Under the pieces are notes generated by a model that was given only the letters and a program-made list of their open reading frames with translations, had not been told where the DNA came from and made no database searches. Shown here one piece after another: positions 1 to 8,685 of a stretch of DNA of 64,000 bases (positions are counted from its first letter, which is position 1; each line of letters starts with the position of its first letter). The position numbers and the translations under genes are program-made. Source of the DNA: Pseudomonas sp. SORT22 (GTDB taxonomy: Bacteria > Pseudomonadota > Gammaproteobacteria > Pseudomonadales > Pseudomonadaceae); NCBI RefSeq assembly GCF_018417635.1, contig NZ_CP071007.1, positions 2,170,501 through 2,234,500 on the forward strand, in the 5' to 3' direction.

Positions 1-37
1 GACCGATCCCAAATTAGCGATCAGCCCCAGGAAACGC

Positions 38-280
38 TCAGCCAACCGGCGCAAACCGACGACGTTTGAGGAACAGCCCTACACCCAGGGCGACGGCGAA
101 GATCGACAGCAGCCCCAGGTCGGCCCCCAGCAGGCGGGCCTGGCTTGCCGCTACGCAGCCGACCGCGCCAGCGGCCACCAGCGCCAGGCCCAGCCACTTG
201 CGCAGCGGGTAGGGCTTGAGAAAGCGATCAAGCAAAAAGAACAGCACCAGGGCCAGAACCAGCTGGGTAATCTCGGACAT
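38..280 (-). CDS. Small hydrophobic membrane protein, function unknown
   Basis: This is an 80-residue protein when started at MSEITQLV. An in-frame ATG four codons upstream is also possible. Two or three hydrophobic stretches (about residues 5-18, 28-45 and 55-70) separated by short basic loops, and a C-terminal KRRR cluster, suggest a small inner-membrane protein with a cytoplasmic tail. No catalytic motif is visible and I do not recognise the family. The next gene upstream on the same strand ends at 293, so the two are probably co-transcribed. Confidence 0.6.
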   Translation of the reverse strand: MSEITQLVLALVLFFLLDRFLKPYPLRKWLGLALVAAGAVGCVAASQARLLGADLGLLSIFAVALGVGLFLKRRRFAPVG

Positions 281-292
281 GTGCGGCTCCAC

Positions 293-772
293 TCAGGTCT
301 TGATGATCAGGGTCGAAATGGTGCTTTGCGGGCCGATGCCGCCGTTGACCCGCGCTTCAATGCTGACCAGCACGTCGCCGGCATGGTAGGTGGGCAGGAT
401 TTCGTTGGCGTACATGCGCACACCGGCACCCACCGGGACGCCGACATAGGGCGAGGCGACGGAACTGGCGGCGCCGGCGAAGGCCGAGGCGGCGAGGTTG
501 GCGACCTTGGTGCGCTGGGCATTGAGCACGTCGCCCTGCTGGCGGGTCAACGGCTTGGAGATGCCGATCATCATGGTGCACGGCAGGTTCTTGGCGAGCA
601 TCTTGTCGTAGACCTCGACCACCTTGCTGTTCACTTCATAGTGAGCGCTTTTCGCTTCGCCAAAATGCAGCTCACGCAGGCGCCCGCGTTCGCTGTCGGT
701 GAGGGTGATCTGCGAGACGTTGAAGACGATCCCGTGTTGGCCCATGTATTGGAAAGTCCCTTCGAACTTCAT
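293..772 (-). CDS. Uncharacterised 159-residue protein
   Basis: The start at 772 (MKFEGTFQYMG) is preferred over the ATG at 781 because an AAGGA ribosome-binding site lies about nine bases upstream of it. The sequence has no signal peptide and no clear membrane segment. The middle (about residues 80-120) is rich in Ala, Gly and Ser. The C-terminus (LVSIEARVNGGIG) looks like a beta-strand region. No known catalytic motif was found and the function is unknown. It lies 12 bp upstream of the small membrane protein on the same strand, which suggests a two-gene transcript. Confidence 0.6.
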   Translation of the reverse strand: MKFEGTFQYMGQHGIVFNVSQITLTDSERGRLRELHFGEAKSAHYEVNSKVVEVYDKMLAKNLPCTMMIGISKPLTRQQGDVLNAQRTKVANLAASAFAGAASSVASPYVGVPVGAGVRMYANEILPTYHAGDVLVSIEARVNGGIGPQSTISTLIIKT

Positions 773-867
773 TGCACGCATCCTTTCGAGGCAAAGGCGG
801 CGATTCTGTACAAGGATCGCCGTCGGTGCAAATCATTGTGCCAGGGTTGTGATCAACTCGTGCCTTG

Positions 868-897
868 GAGGTGAGAGGGCCCCAAGGGGTTCACCTC
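868..897. terminator. GC-rich hairpin between two minus-strand genes
   Basis: A 7-bp outer stem (GAGGTGA / TCACCTC) encloses an inner CCCC/GGGG pairing. The right arm covers the stop codon of the lipoprotein gene that ends at 891. No U-tract follows, so this may be a weak or Rho-dependent terminator, or just an mRNA 3' structure. Confidence 0.3.
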
Positions 898-2279
898 ACC
901 GTCTGCAGGCGCAGATCGCTGTAGTAAAAGGCGTTCTTGTCGGTGCTGGCATTGAAGAAGTAGCCGTAGTCTTCCAGGTAGAACAGGTGATTCACGCGTT
1001 TGTACTCGTCACCCTTTACGCTGCAGTCGAGTGCCTTGGCATTGCCACTCAAGCTGGCGTTGAGGGTGTTGGCCGGCAGTTGCTGTTGCACGGTGCACTC
1101 GGTGATCTTCAGATCCTTGTCGTACTGGCCAATCACGCTGTTGTTGGTCACACCTTGCTGTGAATAGCTGAGTTTGCTGCCCACCGCCATGGTCTTCCAG
1201 TCACCCTTGAAGCTCAGGCTGGTCAGCGCGCTGCTTTCACTCATGCCGGTAAAGTCGCTTTTGCTTACCAGCGGGATCAATCCGCGCCAGGTGACCTTTT
1301 GCGCCTCATAGCCTTTGCCACGCAGGATCAGCACTTGCTGGCGGCTGTTGGCATCGACGGAGAGAAAGTGCTCTTCGCGCATGGGCGACGTCTTGCCTTT
1401 CATGGTCGAGGTGCCGACGGTTTCCAGGTAGGTTAGCGGCTGCACCGGCTTGGGCAGTTGCAGGCGCTCGAGGGCGACCATCACCGACGGGCTGACCGGC
1501 GGTATCACCCCGGTGACGATCGGTGCCTTGAAGCGCGGGCTGAACGGCGCCAGTTGCGCGAGTTTGTCCGGCGTTGCGCAGGCCAGATCGTACAGCGCCT
1601 GGTAATCGGCGTTGCTGCCGGCCACAGGCGCGGGCTTGGGCAGTGACGGGACCATGCCGTCGGTGACCCGGTTGTCGGCATCGACATCGTAGCCGGCCAG
1701 CAGGGTGTAGGTGCCGGTGCTGCAGTTGAAGCGGTGATGCTCACGCTTTTGCGCGTAGGGGGCGTTGTACGGCAGGTCGAGGAGGATGCTCGGCTGGTCG
1801 AAGGCGGCCCACAGGCTGACCTCGTCGCCGATTTTGGCGATGCTGTTGCGCTCGACCAGCACCCATGGCTCGCCCTCTTCACCTTTAAGCTTGCGCCAGT
1901 CGGGCTTTGCTTGAGCCTTGCAGGCCTGGGCGAAGCTGGGGTTATTCAGCAGGGTGGCATGGTAGCGAGCCGGCATCGGCTGCGGTGGGGCATAGCCGCT
2001 GGTGCTTTTGAAGTAGGCACGCTGGTCGGCGTCCAGGTACATGATCGCCACGTTCGGCTCGATGCACGAGGCTTCGAGCTGGAAACTGCGATCACTCAGG
2101 CCGTTGTTGGCCGGTACCTTGATCTGGAAACTCAGCACATCGCCTTCGCGATACAAACTGTTGGCCGACAGCGGCTGGGCGAGCATGTTGCCGATGTACT
2201 GGTCGAGGCTGTCCTTGGAAGGCGTCGCGCAGCCCGTGAGGGTCGCGGCTGCCAGTGTGGTGATGATCAGACGTTGCAC
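891..2279 (-). CDS. Uncharacterised lipoprotein
   Basis: This is a 462-residue protein with a short signal sequence ending in the lipobox LTGC at about residue 14-17, so it is predicted to be lipid-anchored. The chosen start is the GTG at 2279 (VQRLIITTLAAATLTGC). A GGAG ribosome-binding site lies six bases upstream of it, and the ATG at 2300 would put seven extra residues before the hydrophobic core. The mature part is rich in Cys, Tyr and polar residues and shows no recognised enzymatic motif. The lipoprotein assignment is fairly safe; the role is unknown. It follows nadE by about 20 bp on the same strand and may share its transcript. Confidence 0.7.
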   Translation of the reverse strand: MQRLIITTLAAATLTGCATPSKDSLDQYIGNMLAQPLSANSLYREGDVLSFQIKVPANNGLSDRSFQLEASCIEPNVAIMYLDADQRAYFKSTSGYAPPQPMPARYHATLLNNPSFAQACKAQAKPDWRKLKGEEGEPWVLVERNSIAKIGDEVSLWAAFDQPSILLDLPYNAPYAQKREHHRFNCSTGTYTLLAGYDVDADNRVTDGMVPSLPKPAPVAGSNADYQALYDLACATPDKLAQLAPFSPRFKAPIVTGVIPPVSPSVMVALERLQLPKPVQPLTYLETVGTSTMKGKTSPMREEHFLSVDANSRQQVLILRGKGYEAQKVTWRGLIPLVSKSDFTGMSESSALTSLSFKGDWKTMAVGSKLSYSQQGVTNNSVIGQYDKDLKITECTVQQQLPANTLNASLSGNAKALDCSVKGDEYKRVNHLFYLEDYGYFFNASTDKNAFYYSDLRLQTVR

Positions 2280-2300
2280 AACAAGCTCCGGTGAGTCCAT

Positions 2301-3158
2301 TCAAGGTGGCGGCATTGTAGCGAAACTTGTCTTGGGTGCCTTGGGCAATTCGCGCTTGTGCCGGGTCTTGTCGTAGGCACTGATGATGGTTGTGGCCACG
2401 GCGTCATCGACCTCTTCGCCGTGCAAAAAGGCATCGATCTGCGCGTAGCTGACGCCGTAGACCTGCTCGTCGGCCAGGCCCGGGCGTAGCTCTTCAAGGT
2501 CGGCGGTCGGCACCTTGTGTACCAGGTGTTCAGGCGCACCGAGGGCGGCGGCGATGGCCCGCACCTGGCCTTTGCCCAGCCCGCTCAGCGGCGCCAGGTC
2601 GCAGGCGCCGTCACCGAACTTGGTGAAAAACCCCATCACCGCTTCGGCGCCATGGTCGGTGCCGATCACCAGGCCATGGCGGGCATTGGCCAGGGTGTAC
2701 TGAGCGAGCATGCGCAGGCGTGCCTTGACGTTGCCGAGGACAAAATCCCGCTGGCTGTCAGCCAGTGTGGCCAGTTGCGGCAGTTGCCCGGCCAGGCCCT
2801 GAACGCCATCGGCAATGTTCACCGTCACGCACTCATCGGCGCCGACAAAGGCCAGGGCCGCCTGGGCATCGGGCTCGTCATGCTGGGTGTTGTGCGGCAG
2901 GCGCATGGCGATGAAGCGGTAGCCGTTGTCGGCCTGTTCGCTGCGCAATTGCTCGACCGCCAACTGTGCCAGGCGCCCGGCGGTGGACGAGTCGACGCCG
3001 CCACTGATGCCCAGCACCAGCACTTTCAGGCGCGCTTCGAGCAGGGTCTGCTTGATGAAGTCGATGCGCTGGCGGATCTCACTCGCCACTGCCGCACCGT
3101 CTGCGAAGGGCGCCACCACGCCCAGGGCCTGGGCAATCTCGATCTGACGACTGTTCAT
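2301..3158 (-). CDS. nadE: NAD synthetase, ammonia-dependent
   Basis: This enzyme makes NAD from nicotinic acid adenine dinucleotide, ATP and ammonia, the last step of NAD synthesis. The product is 285 residues, the size of the short NH3-dependent class without a glutaminase domain. The P-loop-like ATP-pyrophosphatase motif GISGGVDSS is near residue 55, followed by family blocks such as [20 protein letters not shown] and [10 protein letters not shown]. The start at 3158 ([13 protein letters not shown]) has an AAGGAG site just upstream. It begins 11 bp after pncB, so pncA-pncB-nadE form an operon that converts nicotinamide towards NAD. The order matches nadE1-pncB1-pncA of P. aeruginosa. Confidence 0.95.
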   Translation of the reverse strand: MNSRQIEIAQALGVVAPFADGAAVASEIRQRIDFIKQTLLEARLKVLVLGISGGVDSSTAGRLAQLAVEQLRSEQADNGYRFIAMRLPHNTQHDEPDAQAALAFVGADECVTVNIADGVQGLAGQLPQLATLADSQRDFVLGNVKARLRMLAQYTLANARHGLVIGTDHGAEAVMGFFTKFGDGACDLAPLSGLGKGQVRAIAAALGAPEHLVHKVPTADLEELRPGLADEQVYGVSYAQIDAFLHGEEVDDAVATTIISAYDKTRHKRELPKAPKTSFATMPPP

Positions 3159-3169
3159 GTGCTGCTCCT

Positions 3170-4375
3170 TCACTGGCCTTCGACCTTGAACACGTGCTTG
3201 AGGTAGCTGACGAAGTTCTCGTCGCGGCATTGGGTCTTGCCCGGGCTGTCGGAGATCTTCGCCACCGGCGCGCCGTTGCAGGCGGTCATCTTGATCACGA
3301 TGTTCATCGGCTCAACACCTGGAATGTCGCAGGTCAGGTTGGTGCCGATGCCGAAGCTGACGTTGATCCGCGGGCTGAGCTCGCGGTACAGGTGCAGGGT
3401 CTTGGCGAAGTTCAGGCCATCGGAAAACACCAGGGTCTTGCTCTTGGGGTCGATACCGAGTTTTTCGTAGTGGGCGATGGCCTTGTTGGCCCAGAGCAAC
3501 GGGTCGCCGGAGTCGTGGCGCAGGCCGTCGAACAGCTTGGCAAAGTACAGGTCGCAGTCCTTGAGGAAGGCGTCCATGCCGATGCAATCGGTCAGGGCGA
3601 TGCCCAGCAACCCGCGGTATTCCTTGACCCAGCATTCCAGCGCGGCGACCTGGCTGTCGATCAGCCGCGGGCCCAGTTGCTGGTGGGCCATGAACCATTC
3701 GTGGGCCATGGTGCCGATCGGCTTGATGTCCAGCTCGCGGGCCAGGTGCACGTTGCTGGTGCCGACAAAACGCCCCGGGAAATCCTGCTTGAGGGTGTGT
3801 ACCACGTGCTCCTGGACCCGGTAGGAAAAGCGCCGGCGGGTGCCGAAATCAGCCAGTTGCAGGCCGGCCAGTTCCGCTGGCGACGCTTCGGCCTTGAGCC
3901 AGTCGAGTTTCTGGTACAGGCGCTCGCCGACCTGCTCCATCACCACTTCGCGGTAGCGGTAGCGGTTGCGCACCTCCGAGACGATTGCCAGCAACGGGAT
4001 CTCGTAGAGGATCACGTGCAGCCAGGGTCCGCGCAGGCGGATTGCCAGTTGTCCGGCGTCATCGATGCCAACGTGCACGTAGCGCAGGTTGAAGCGGAAC
4101 AGGCTGAGAAAGCGGATGAAGTCCGGCTTGATGAAGGGGATGCGCCCCAGGTACGCCAGTTGATCCTGAGTGATCGAGACCTCGGCCAGTTGCTCGATCT
4201 GGTAGCGGATCTCGGCCAGGTACGGGGTCAGGTCTTCGCTGTTGCGGCAGCGGAACTCCCATTCCACCTCGGCGTTGGGGTAGTTGTGCAGTACCGCCTG
4301 CATCATGGTGATTTTGTAGAAGTCGGTGTCCAGCAGGTTCTGGATGATGCTTGGGCCGAAGACGCTCTCGCTCAT
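3170..4375 (-). CDS. pncB: Nicotinate phosphoribosyltransferase
   Basis: PncB couples nicotinic acid to PRPP, giving nicotinate mononucleotide, in the salvage pathway. The product is 401 residues, the normal family length. Family blocks visible are [15 protein letters not shown] near the N-terminus, [29 protein letters not shown] and [10 protein letters not shown]. The catalytic histidine is expected in the GTMAHEWF block. The ATG at 4381 overlaps the pncA stop (ATGA), but GGGAG is then too close. The ATG at 4375 lies seven bases after that site and is preferred. It is the middle gene of the pncA-pncB-nadE operon. Confidence 0.95.
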   Translation of the reverse strand: MSESVFGPSIIQNLLDTDFYKITMMQAVLHNYPNAEVEWEFRCRNSEDLTPYLAEIRYQIEQLAEVSITQDQLAYLGRIPFIKPDFIRFLSLFRFNLRYVHVGIDDAGQLAIRLRGPWLHVILYEIPLLAIVSEVRNRYRYREVVMEQVGERLYQKLDWLKAEASPAELAGLQLADFGTRRRFSYRVQEHVVHTLKQDFPGRFVGTSNVHLARELDIKPIGTMAHEWFMAHQQLGPRLIDSQVAALECWVKEYRGLLGIALTDCIGMDAFLKDCDLYFAKLFDGLRHDSGDPLLWANKAIAHYEKLGIDPKSKTLVFSDGLNFAKTLHLYRELSPRINVSFGIGTNLTCDIPGVEPMNIVIKMTACNGAPVAKISDSPGKTQCRDENFVSYLKHVFKVEGQ

Positions 4376-4377
4376 GT

Positions 4378-5022
4378 TCATGCTCCCTTGAATGCGTTCA
4401 GTTGCTGGTCGAGGCTGGCGAGGTCGGCGCAGGCGATCACGCCGTGCCCGGTCATCTCGGCCAGGGCCTCGGCGCCGCCCTGGGCACAAATCGCCCGGCA
4501 CGCCGGTTGATAGAGGAACACCTGCAAGCCTGCAGCCTGCAATTGCAGGGCGGTGTTCTTGACGCAGAAATCCAGGGCCAGGCCGCCGACGATCACCGCC
4601 TGCACGCCATGCACCTTGAGGTATTCGATGACTCCGGTGGAGCGGCGGTTGGCCAGGTCGTGGTAGCAGGCGCCGTAAGGGTGCAGGTCGGGCTCGATGC
4701 CTTTCCACACGAAAAAGTCGTAGTCGATCGGCGCGGGCAGGCCGGCCAGCAGCTCGAAGCCCGGCGTGCCCGGTACGCAGTGGCTGACCCAGGTCAGGTC
4801 GGCGTTGGCCATGCCCAGCGGCTGCAGCATCTCGGCGTGGCTGCTGACCACCCAGGCGGCTTTTGGCGTGTGCGCATCCTTGCTGCCGATGCGCAGGCTG
4901 GCGCGTTCGGCCATGGCGTTGAGGGCCGGGGCGATCTCGGCGCCGCCGGGTACCGGTAACTCATTGGGGGCGTTGTCGGTGAAGCCGTTCTGGGCGTCGA
5001 CATCGAAGCTGGCGATTTTCAT
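4378..5022 (-). CDS. pncA: Nicotinamidase
   Basis: This enzyme hydrolyses nicotinamide to nicotinic acid and ammonia and feeds PncB. The product is 214 residues of the isochorismatase/cysteine hydrolase fold. The catalytic Asp lies in FDVDAQNGF (about residue 9), metal ligands in [10 protein letters not shown] and in the later [10 protein letters not shown] block, the catalytic Lys in [14 protein letters not shown], and the nucleophilic Cys in [12 protein letters not shown]. The start at 5022 has a strong AGGAGG site six bases upstream. It is the first gene of the operon and is transcribed away from nadD2-nrtR. Confidence 0.93.
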   Translation of the reverse strand: MKIASFDVDAQNGFTDNAPNELPVPGGAEIAPALNAMAERASLRIGSKDAHTPKAAWVVSSHAEMLQPLGMANADLTWVSHCVPGTPGFELLAGLPAPIDYDFFVWKGIEPDLHPYGACYHDLANRRSTGVIEYLKVHGVQAVIVGGLALDFCVKNTALQLQAAGLQVFLYQPACRAICAQGGAEALAEMTGHGVIACADLASLDQQLNAFKGA

Positions 5023-5051
5023 GCGGTGCCTCCTGCGCTGGGTGTGGACAC

Positions 5052-5081
5052 ATAATTCACTAGGTATAATATGTATGTCAA
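5052..5081. promoter_or_regulatory. Divergent AT-rich promoter of the NAD salvage genes, probable NrtR operator region
   Basis: On the minus strand TTGACA (5081-5076) is followed after 18 bases by AATTAT (5057-5052), a plausible promoter for pncA. On the plus strand a perfect TATAAT lies at 5065-5070, though no good -35 box precedes it. The two promoters overlap, and the segment contains imperfect dyads such as GGTATAATATGTATGTC. A second dyad, AGTATGCATAGT, lies at 5119-5130 over the nadD2 start. NrtR is known in proteobacteria to repress NAD genes from AT-rich palindromes in such gaps. The exact operator is inferred. Confidence 0.5.
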
Positions 5082-5121
5082 CCGCTTTTTCTTTTTCACA
5101 AGCAATCATGGTGGATATAGT

Positions 5122-5682
5122 ATGCATAGTGAAATATATGAGTCGGCTCCGGTACGGTTTCGCCTGGCGGTCTACGGTGGGGCCTTTGACCCGCCGCACC
5201 CCGGGCATTTGAGCGTGATCACCCGGGCGCTGCAGTGGGCCGAGCAGGTGCTCGTGGTGCCCAGTTACCGGCATGCCCATGGCAAGCGCATGGTCGACTT
5301 CGACCTGCGCTGGCGCTGGTTGCAGCGGCTGATCGCGCGCCTGGATAACCCGCGGGTCAGTTGCTCGGCGGTGGAGCGAGAGCTGGGCGGCGAGGGCGGG
5401 GCGGTGTACAGCTATGATTTGCTCTGTGCCTTGAGCGAGCGCAGCGGTATTGCCCGCGCTGATATCGCCCTGGTCATCGGCGAGGATAACCAGGCCAATG
5501 TCGCGGGCTTTTACCGAGGCCAGGAACTGCTGGCGGACTTCGGCCTGCTGGTAGCCGAGGAGCAACTGGGCGTGCACAGCTCGGCGATCCGCGCCGGCCT
5601 GCGCAGTGGCCAGGCGCTGCCGGCGGCCTGGTGCCTGGCCGACATCGTTGACGAGTTTGAGGTGTATAGGAGTCCACAGTGA
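5122..5682 (+). CDS. nadD2: Nicotinate mononucleotide adenylyltransferase, NadD2 type
   Basis: This gene is predicted to adenylate nicotinate mononucleotide to nicotinic acid adenine dinucleotide, joining PncB to NadE. The 186-residue protein has the nucleotidyltransferase signature GGAFDPPHPGHLS near residue 20 and an SSxxIR-like block (HSSAIRAGL) near residue 155, both used for ATP binding. The start at 5122 (MHSEIYES) is preferred. An upstream in-frame ATG at 5071 would add a Phe-rich stretch inside the promoter region. The stop overlaps the GTG start of nrtR. The same neighbourhood (PA4917 beside PA4916) exists in P. aeruginosa. Preference for NaMN over NMN cannot be read from the sequence. 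Confidence 0.85.
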   Translation: MHSEIYESAPVRFRLAVYGGAFDPPHPGHLSVITRALQWAEQVLVVPSYRHAHGKRMVDFDLRWRWLQRLIARLDNPRVSCSAVERELGGEGGAVYSYDLLCALSERSGIARADIALVIGEDNQANVAGFYRGQELLADFGLLVAEEQLGVHSSAIRAGLRSGQALPAAWCLADIVDEFEVYRSPQ

Positions 5683-6389
5683 GTGCTGCAGAAGTACTGG
5701 CCAGCGTCGACATCGTCGCGTTGCGCCTGCATCCCGAAAGCAAACAGCTGCAAGTGTTGCTGTACCGGCGCGAGCGCGCGCCCCACGAAGGTGAATGGGC
5801 GCTGCCGGGGGTGATCGTCAACGGCCGCACCCCGGACAACACCCTGGCGGCCGCGGCGGACCGGGCGATGAGCGAAAAAGCGCGGATTTTGCCGCGTCAC
5901 CTGGAACAGGTGGGCACCGAAGGCAATGCCTTTCGCGACCCGCGCGGCTGGTCGATGAGCACCTACTACCTGGCCTTGCTGGGCCCGCAGGTCGAGGCCG
6001 GCAGCGAGCAGCTGTGCTTTGTCGACGTCGCCAGCGTCATCGGCCGCAAGCGGGTACTGCCGTTCGACCACAACCTGCTGGTGCAACTGGCCTGCGAGCG
6101 CCTGGCCTCCAAGGCGGTGTACACCAACCTGCCGCTGTACCTGGCGCCGGAGCGCTTCACCGTGCTCGATGCCTTGAACGCGGTGCAGGCTTGCCTGGGT
6201 CACCCGGTCAACAACACCTCCCTGCGCAAGCGCCTGGAGCGCATGAAGGACGAAGGCTGGATTCGCGACACCGGCGAAAAGAACTTCCCGAAAATGGGCC
6301 GGCCGCAGCAACTGTTCGAACACACGCCAAAAGCCGAGACGCCGTTCGTGTTTGACCGTAGCCTGTTGCCCGAGCGCTCTGGCGCCTGA
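5679..6389 (+). CDS. nrtR: NrtR-family Nudix-related transcriptional regulator of NAD metabolism
   Basis: The 236-residue protein has an N-terminal Nudix fold (about residues 8-140) whose Nudix box is degenerate. After GEWALPGVIVNG the segment reads LAAAADRAMSEKAR rather than the catalytic REXXEE motif, so hydrolysis is unlikely. The C-terminal part (about residues 150-225), including NNTSLRKRLERMKDEGWI and KMGRPQQLFE, is a winged-helix DNA-binding domain. NrtR proteins bind ADP-ribose in the Nudix domain and release NAD-gene promoters. The GTG start at 5679 overlaps the nadD2 stop and has AGGAG upstream. Target genes are presumably those on both sides of the divergent promoter. Confidence 0.9.
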   Translation: MSAAEVLASVDIVALRLHPESKQLQVLLYRRERAPHEGEWALPGVIVNGRTPDNTLAAAADRAMSEKARILPRHLEQVGTEGNAFRDPRGWSMSTYYLALLGPQVEAGSEQLCFVDVASVIGRKRVLPFDHNLLVQLACERLASKAVYTNLPLYLAPERFTVLDALNAVQACLGHPVNNTSLRKRLERMKDEGWIRDTGEKNFPKMGRPQQLFEHTPKAETPFVFDRSLLPERSGA

Positions 6390-6414
6390 GCCAAAATACA
6401 AAAAAGGACATCAC

Positions 6415-6882
6415 ATGCCGAACCTGGAATGGCTTGAACAGCACATGCAGCACTGCGACACCTTCGCTGAACGGCTGTACCGGCAGTTCAGCTACGAATA
6501 CGCCGGTATCCCGCTCAAGCAATGGCAGCGCGAGTTTGCCGAGGGCCAGCGCAATGGCGACTGGCAATGCCTGGTGGCGCTGCAAGACGGCCACTTGCTC
6601 GGTGGCGCCGCGCTGGCCCGCGACGACTTGCCCGGGCGCCCGGAGCTTGGGCCCTGGCTTGCGTGTGTGCTGGTTGAACCGCAAGCGCGCGGGCAAGGCC
6701 TGGCGGAAAAACTGATTGAAGGAATCTGCCAGCAGGCCCGGGAGCGCGGCGTGGCCACCCTGTACCTGCACACCCATGACCAGAGCGCGTACTACGCCAA
6801 ACGCGGCTGGAGCGTGCGCGAGCAGTTCGAGGCGTGGGGCAAGGCGCAGTGGTTGATGTCGCGGGAGTTGCTTGGCCAGTAG
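6415..6882 (+). CDS. GNAT-family N-acetyltransferase
   Basis: This is a 155-residue protein with the acetyl-CoA pyrophosphate-binding motif ARGQGLAEKLIE at about residues 91-102, preceded by the strand LACVLVEP. The C-terminal block HDQSAYYAKRGWSV is the usual GNAT motif B. The substrate is not predictable. The start at 6415 (MPNLEWLEQH) has AAAAAGGA upstream, and the gene begins 25 bp after nrtR, so it may be read through from that operon. Its stop codon directly abuts a palindromic repeat. Confidence 0.85.
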   Translation: MPNLEWLEQHMQHCDTFAERLYRQFSYEYAGIPLKQWQREFAEGQRNGDWQCLVALQDGHLLGGAALARDDLPGRPELGPWLACVLVEPQARGQGLAEKLIEGICQQARERGVATLYLHTHDQSAYYAKRGWSVREQFEAWGKAQWLMSRELLGQ

Positions 6883-6887
6883 GCCCT

Positions 6888-7047
6888 TAGGCTTTGTACG
6901 AAAAGTGCCTGCGCGACGATCATGCTGCGTTGAAAACAGGCTCGGAATGCTCATTTACAACTCGTAAAGTCGTGCGCGACCCCGGCCGTTCCTCGCCTGT
7001 TTTCGCCTTGCCTGATCGCCGCTCGGCGACTTTTCGTACAAACCCTA
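6888..7047. repeat. 160-bp imperfect palindromic intergenic element (MITE-like)
   Basis: The two ends are 19-bp inverted repeats with one mismatch (outer sequence TAGGCTTTGTACGAAAAGT, against TAGGG on the other side). Inside, further blocks pair in the same order: GCGACGATCATG with GGCGATCAGG, GAAAACAGGC on both arms, and GTCGTGCGCGACCCC near the centre. The RNA would fold into one long hairpin. The element fills the gap between two convergent genes and reaches into the stop codon of the gene ending at 7045. Such palindromes are often multicopy in Pseudomonas genomes. No transposase is present. Confidence 0.75.
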
Positions 7048-7776
7048 GCTTCGCAGGTAGTTGTCGTGTAGGTCTTTGAGTGGCCGAGCAACCTTCAGCG
7101 CCTGCTCAACCGCCATGAGCTCCCGACCTTCCAGCGTGCGCCGGCCAAACGAATAGAAAGCGCCGCCCGGGTCGACATGCGCCGAGAACAGCCCGAAAAC
7201 CTCATCGCCTGTCACCTCGAGCAGCAGTTCCATATGCGCTTCAAACGGCGTGCAGGCACTCAGGTAGGTCAGCCCCCCGACCACCGCGCTGGCACTCCAG
7301 CAGGCTTCCTCCAGGGCAATGATCGGCCCTTGTTCAGTAGCGATTTGCCCCAGCGACCAGGCGCTCTGCTCGCGTGGCAGCGACCTGAGCATGGGCAGTA
7401 GTTGCTCGCTACCAAGGATGTCGAGTTCATGGCTGTCGCCCCTGCTGCAGAGCACCTTTGCCTTAAGCAAGTAGCTCTGGGCAATTTCCGAAGGCTGTTC
7501 GCTCCAGCCATTGACGGCGGACAGCGGCGGGCACCATAGCAGTTGCACGGTCTCGCCAGCCTGCACAGCATCGTGCCGGTCGAACTGCGCCCAGGTCTTG
7601 TCGCCGGCTTTCGGCACAAGGGCCTGCAGGTCGAGGGTCAGCGCGCTGTAGTCAATGCCGGGCACGTTGCGCCAGCTTGAGGGCCAGCAGGTTTTCAGCG
7701 CAGGAGGCATCAGATCGGTTTGCTGGTTGGCCAAGGGTAGTACGGATGCTAGTGAGTGGTTAGCATTGCTGTCCAC
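7045..7776 (-). CDS. Uncharacterised 243-residue protein
   Basis: The protein starts MDSNANHSLASVL and has no signal peptide or membrane helix. It is rich in Trp, Leu and acidic residues, and no catalytic motif is evident. I do not recognise the family. It is divergently arranged with the gene at 7793, only 16 bp between start codons, so the promoters must overlap the coding starts. This pairing suggests a shared role or shared control. The stop codon overlaps the end of the palindromic element. Confidence 0.6.
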   Translation of the reverse strand: MDSNANHSLASVLPLANQQTDLMPPALKTCWPSSWRNVPGIDYSALTLDLQALVPKAGDKTWAQFDRHDAVQAGETVQLLWCPPLSAVNGWSEQPSEIAQSYLLKAKVLCSRGDSHELDILGSEQLLPMLRSLPREQSAWSLGQIATEQGPIIALEEACWSASAVVGGLTYLSACTPFEAHMELLLEVTGDEVFGLFSAHVDPGGAFYSFGRRTLEGRELMAVEQALKVARPLKDLHDNYLRS

Positions 7777-7792
7777 TTAGCAAGGATCGCCG

Positions 7793-8581
7793 ATGAACAT
7801 CTTCAAAAAACTGCTCGACGCATTTAAACAGCCAGCGTCCCAGGAAACCCCGCCAATCCTGCAAGCTGAAGCCGACAACCAGGCCGCCAGGCTTGCCAGC
7901 GAAGCCTGCCTGGATCGTCACTGGAGCAGTGTCGGCACAGTGGAGCGCGATGTCCTGGCCTACCTCATCAGCCCCAGCTTTGCCGGTGGCCCGCACTGGC
8001 CCTCGACCCGCCAGGCCTACCGCGTGGTGCGCCGTGGCGACTCGATCATCCTGGCAACCGAAGGCTTGTCCGACCCCTTCGACGATGACCAGGGGCAGGG
8101 CAATGGTTTCGAGATGGAGTTGTTCGTCGAAACCCCGGACATTCCCGAACATGCCCGTGGGCCGTTGGGCGAAGTCGACCCGTTCAAGCGCAGCTGGGCC
8201 TTCGAGCTGATCGAGAACATCGCCAAGACCGTGGCCGATGCCGGTGGCATCACCCAGCAGTTGGAGCGCTACGGCGCGCTGTCCCTGGAACTGCCCGGGT
8301 TCAGTGAATCGCACCACATAGCCAGTCAGGTGCCCAAACACTTCGTCACCGACGACGACAGCATCGGTGTACTGTTGGGCGGCCCGGCGCCAGACTTCCC
8401 GACCCGCCTTCAAGACATGCCGCTATCGCCCGTCACCTTGGTACCGGTGGTGCTGATCACCGCGGCGGAGCTTGAATACATCCGCGCCGGCGGCGGCGCG
8501 GCTCGTGCCGATCTGGTCAGCCGCCTACAGGCGGCCGGAGTGGGGCATGTCAGCAGCCTGCAGCGCGCCAGCGTGGTGTGA
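7793..8581 (+). CDS. Uncharacterised protein, possibly SUFU-like
   Basis: This is a 262-residue soluble protein starting MNIFKKLLDAFKQP. The central part has the pattern ILATEGLSDPF followed by FEMELFVETPD (about residues 84-115) and ends with a VLITAAELEYI block. This resembles the bacterial suppressor-of-fused (SUFU) domain, in which a short GLS motif is followed by a strand rich in acidic and hydrophobic residues. The resemblance is judged by eye. Bacterial SUFU proteins often act as immunity or accessory proteins, but nothing nearby looks like a toxin. It is paired divergently with the gene ending at 7045. Confidence 0.55.
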   Translation: MNIFKKLLDAFKQPASQETPPILQAEADNQAARLASEACLDRHWSSVGTVERDVLAYLISPSFAGGPHWPSTRQAYRVVRRGDSIILATEGLSDPFDDDQGQGNGFEMELFVETPDIPEHARGPLGEVDPFKRSWAFELIENIAKTVADAGGITQQLERYGALSLELPGFSESHHIASQVPKHFVTDDDSIGVLLGGPAPDFPTRLQDMPLSPVTLVPVVLITAAELEYIRAGGGAARADLVSRLQAAGVGHVSSLQRASVV

Positions 8582-8638
8582 GGCGGCCGTTTCAGTCAAC
8601 ACATCAATTATTGCCCGATTTGCGACCGCTACCCGTTC

Positions 8639-8664
8639 GATCGCTGGCAAGGCCAGCGCCCACA
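8639..8664. repeat. REP-like hairpin
   Basis: A perfect 7-bp stem CGCTGGC / GCCAGCG with an AAG loop (8642-8658) is followed by CCCACA, resembling a degenerate Pseudomonas REP unit. It lies between two convergent genes and may help end transcription. Confidence 0.45.
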
Positions 8665-8685
8665 AGGTTTACGCTGCTCTGCGGA

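Noticed and set aside
3194..4510. Plus-strand frame of 438 codons
   Set aside because: It is the antisense shadow of pncB, which has clear family motifs.
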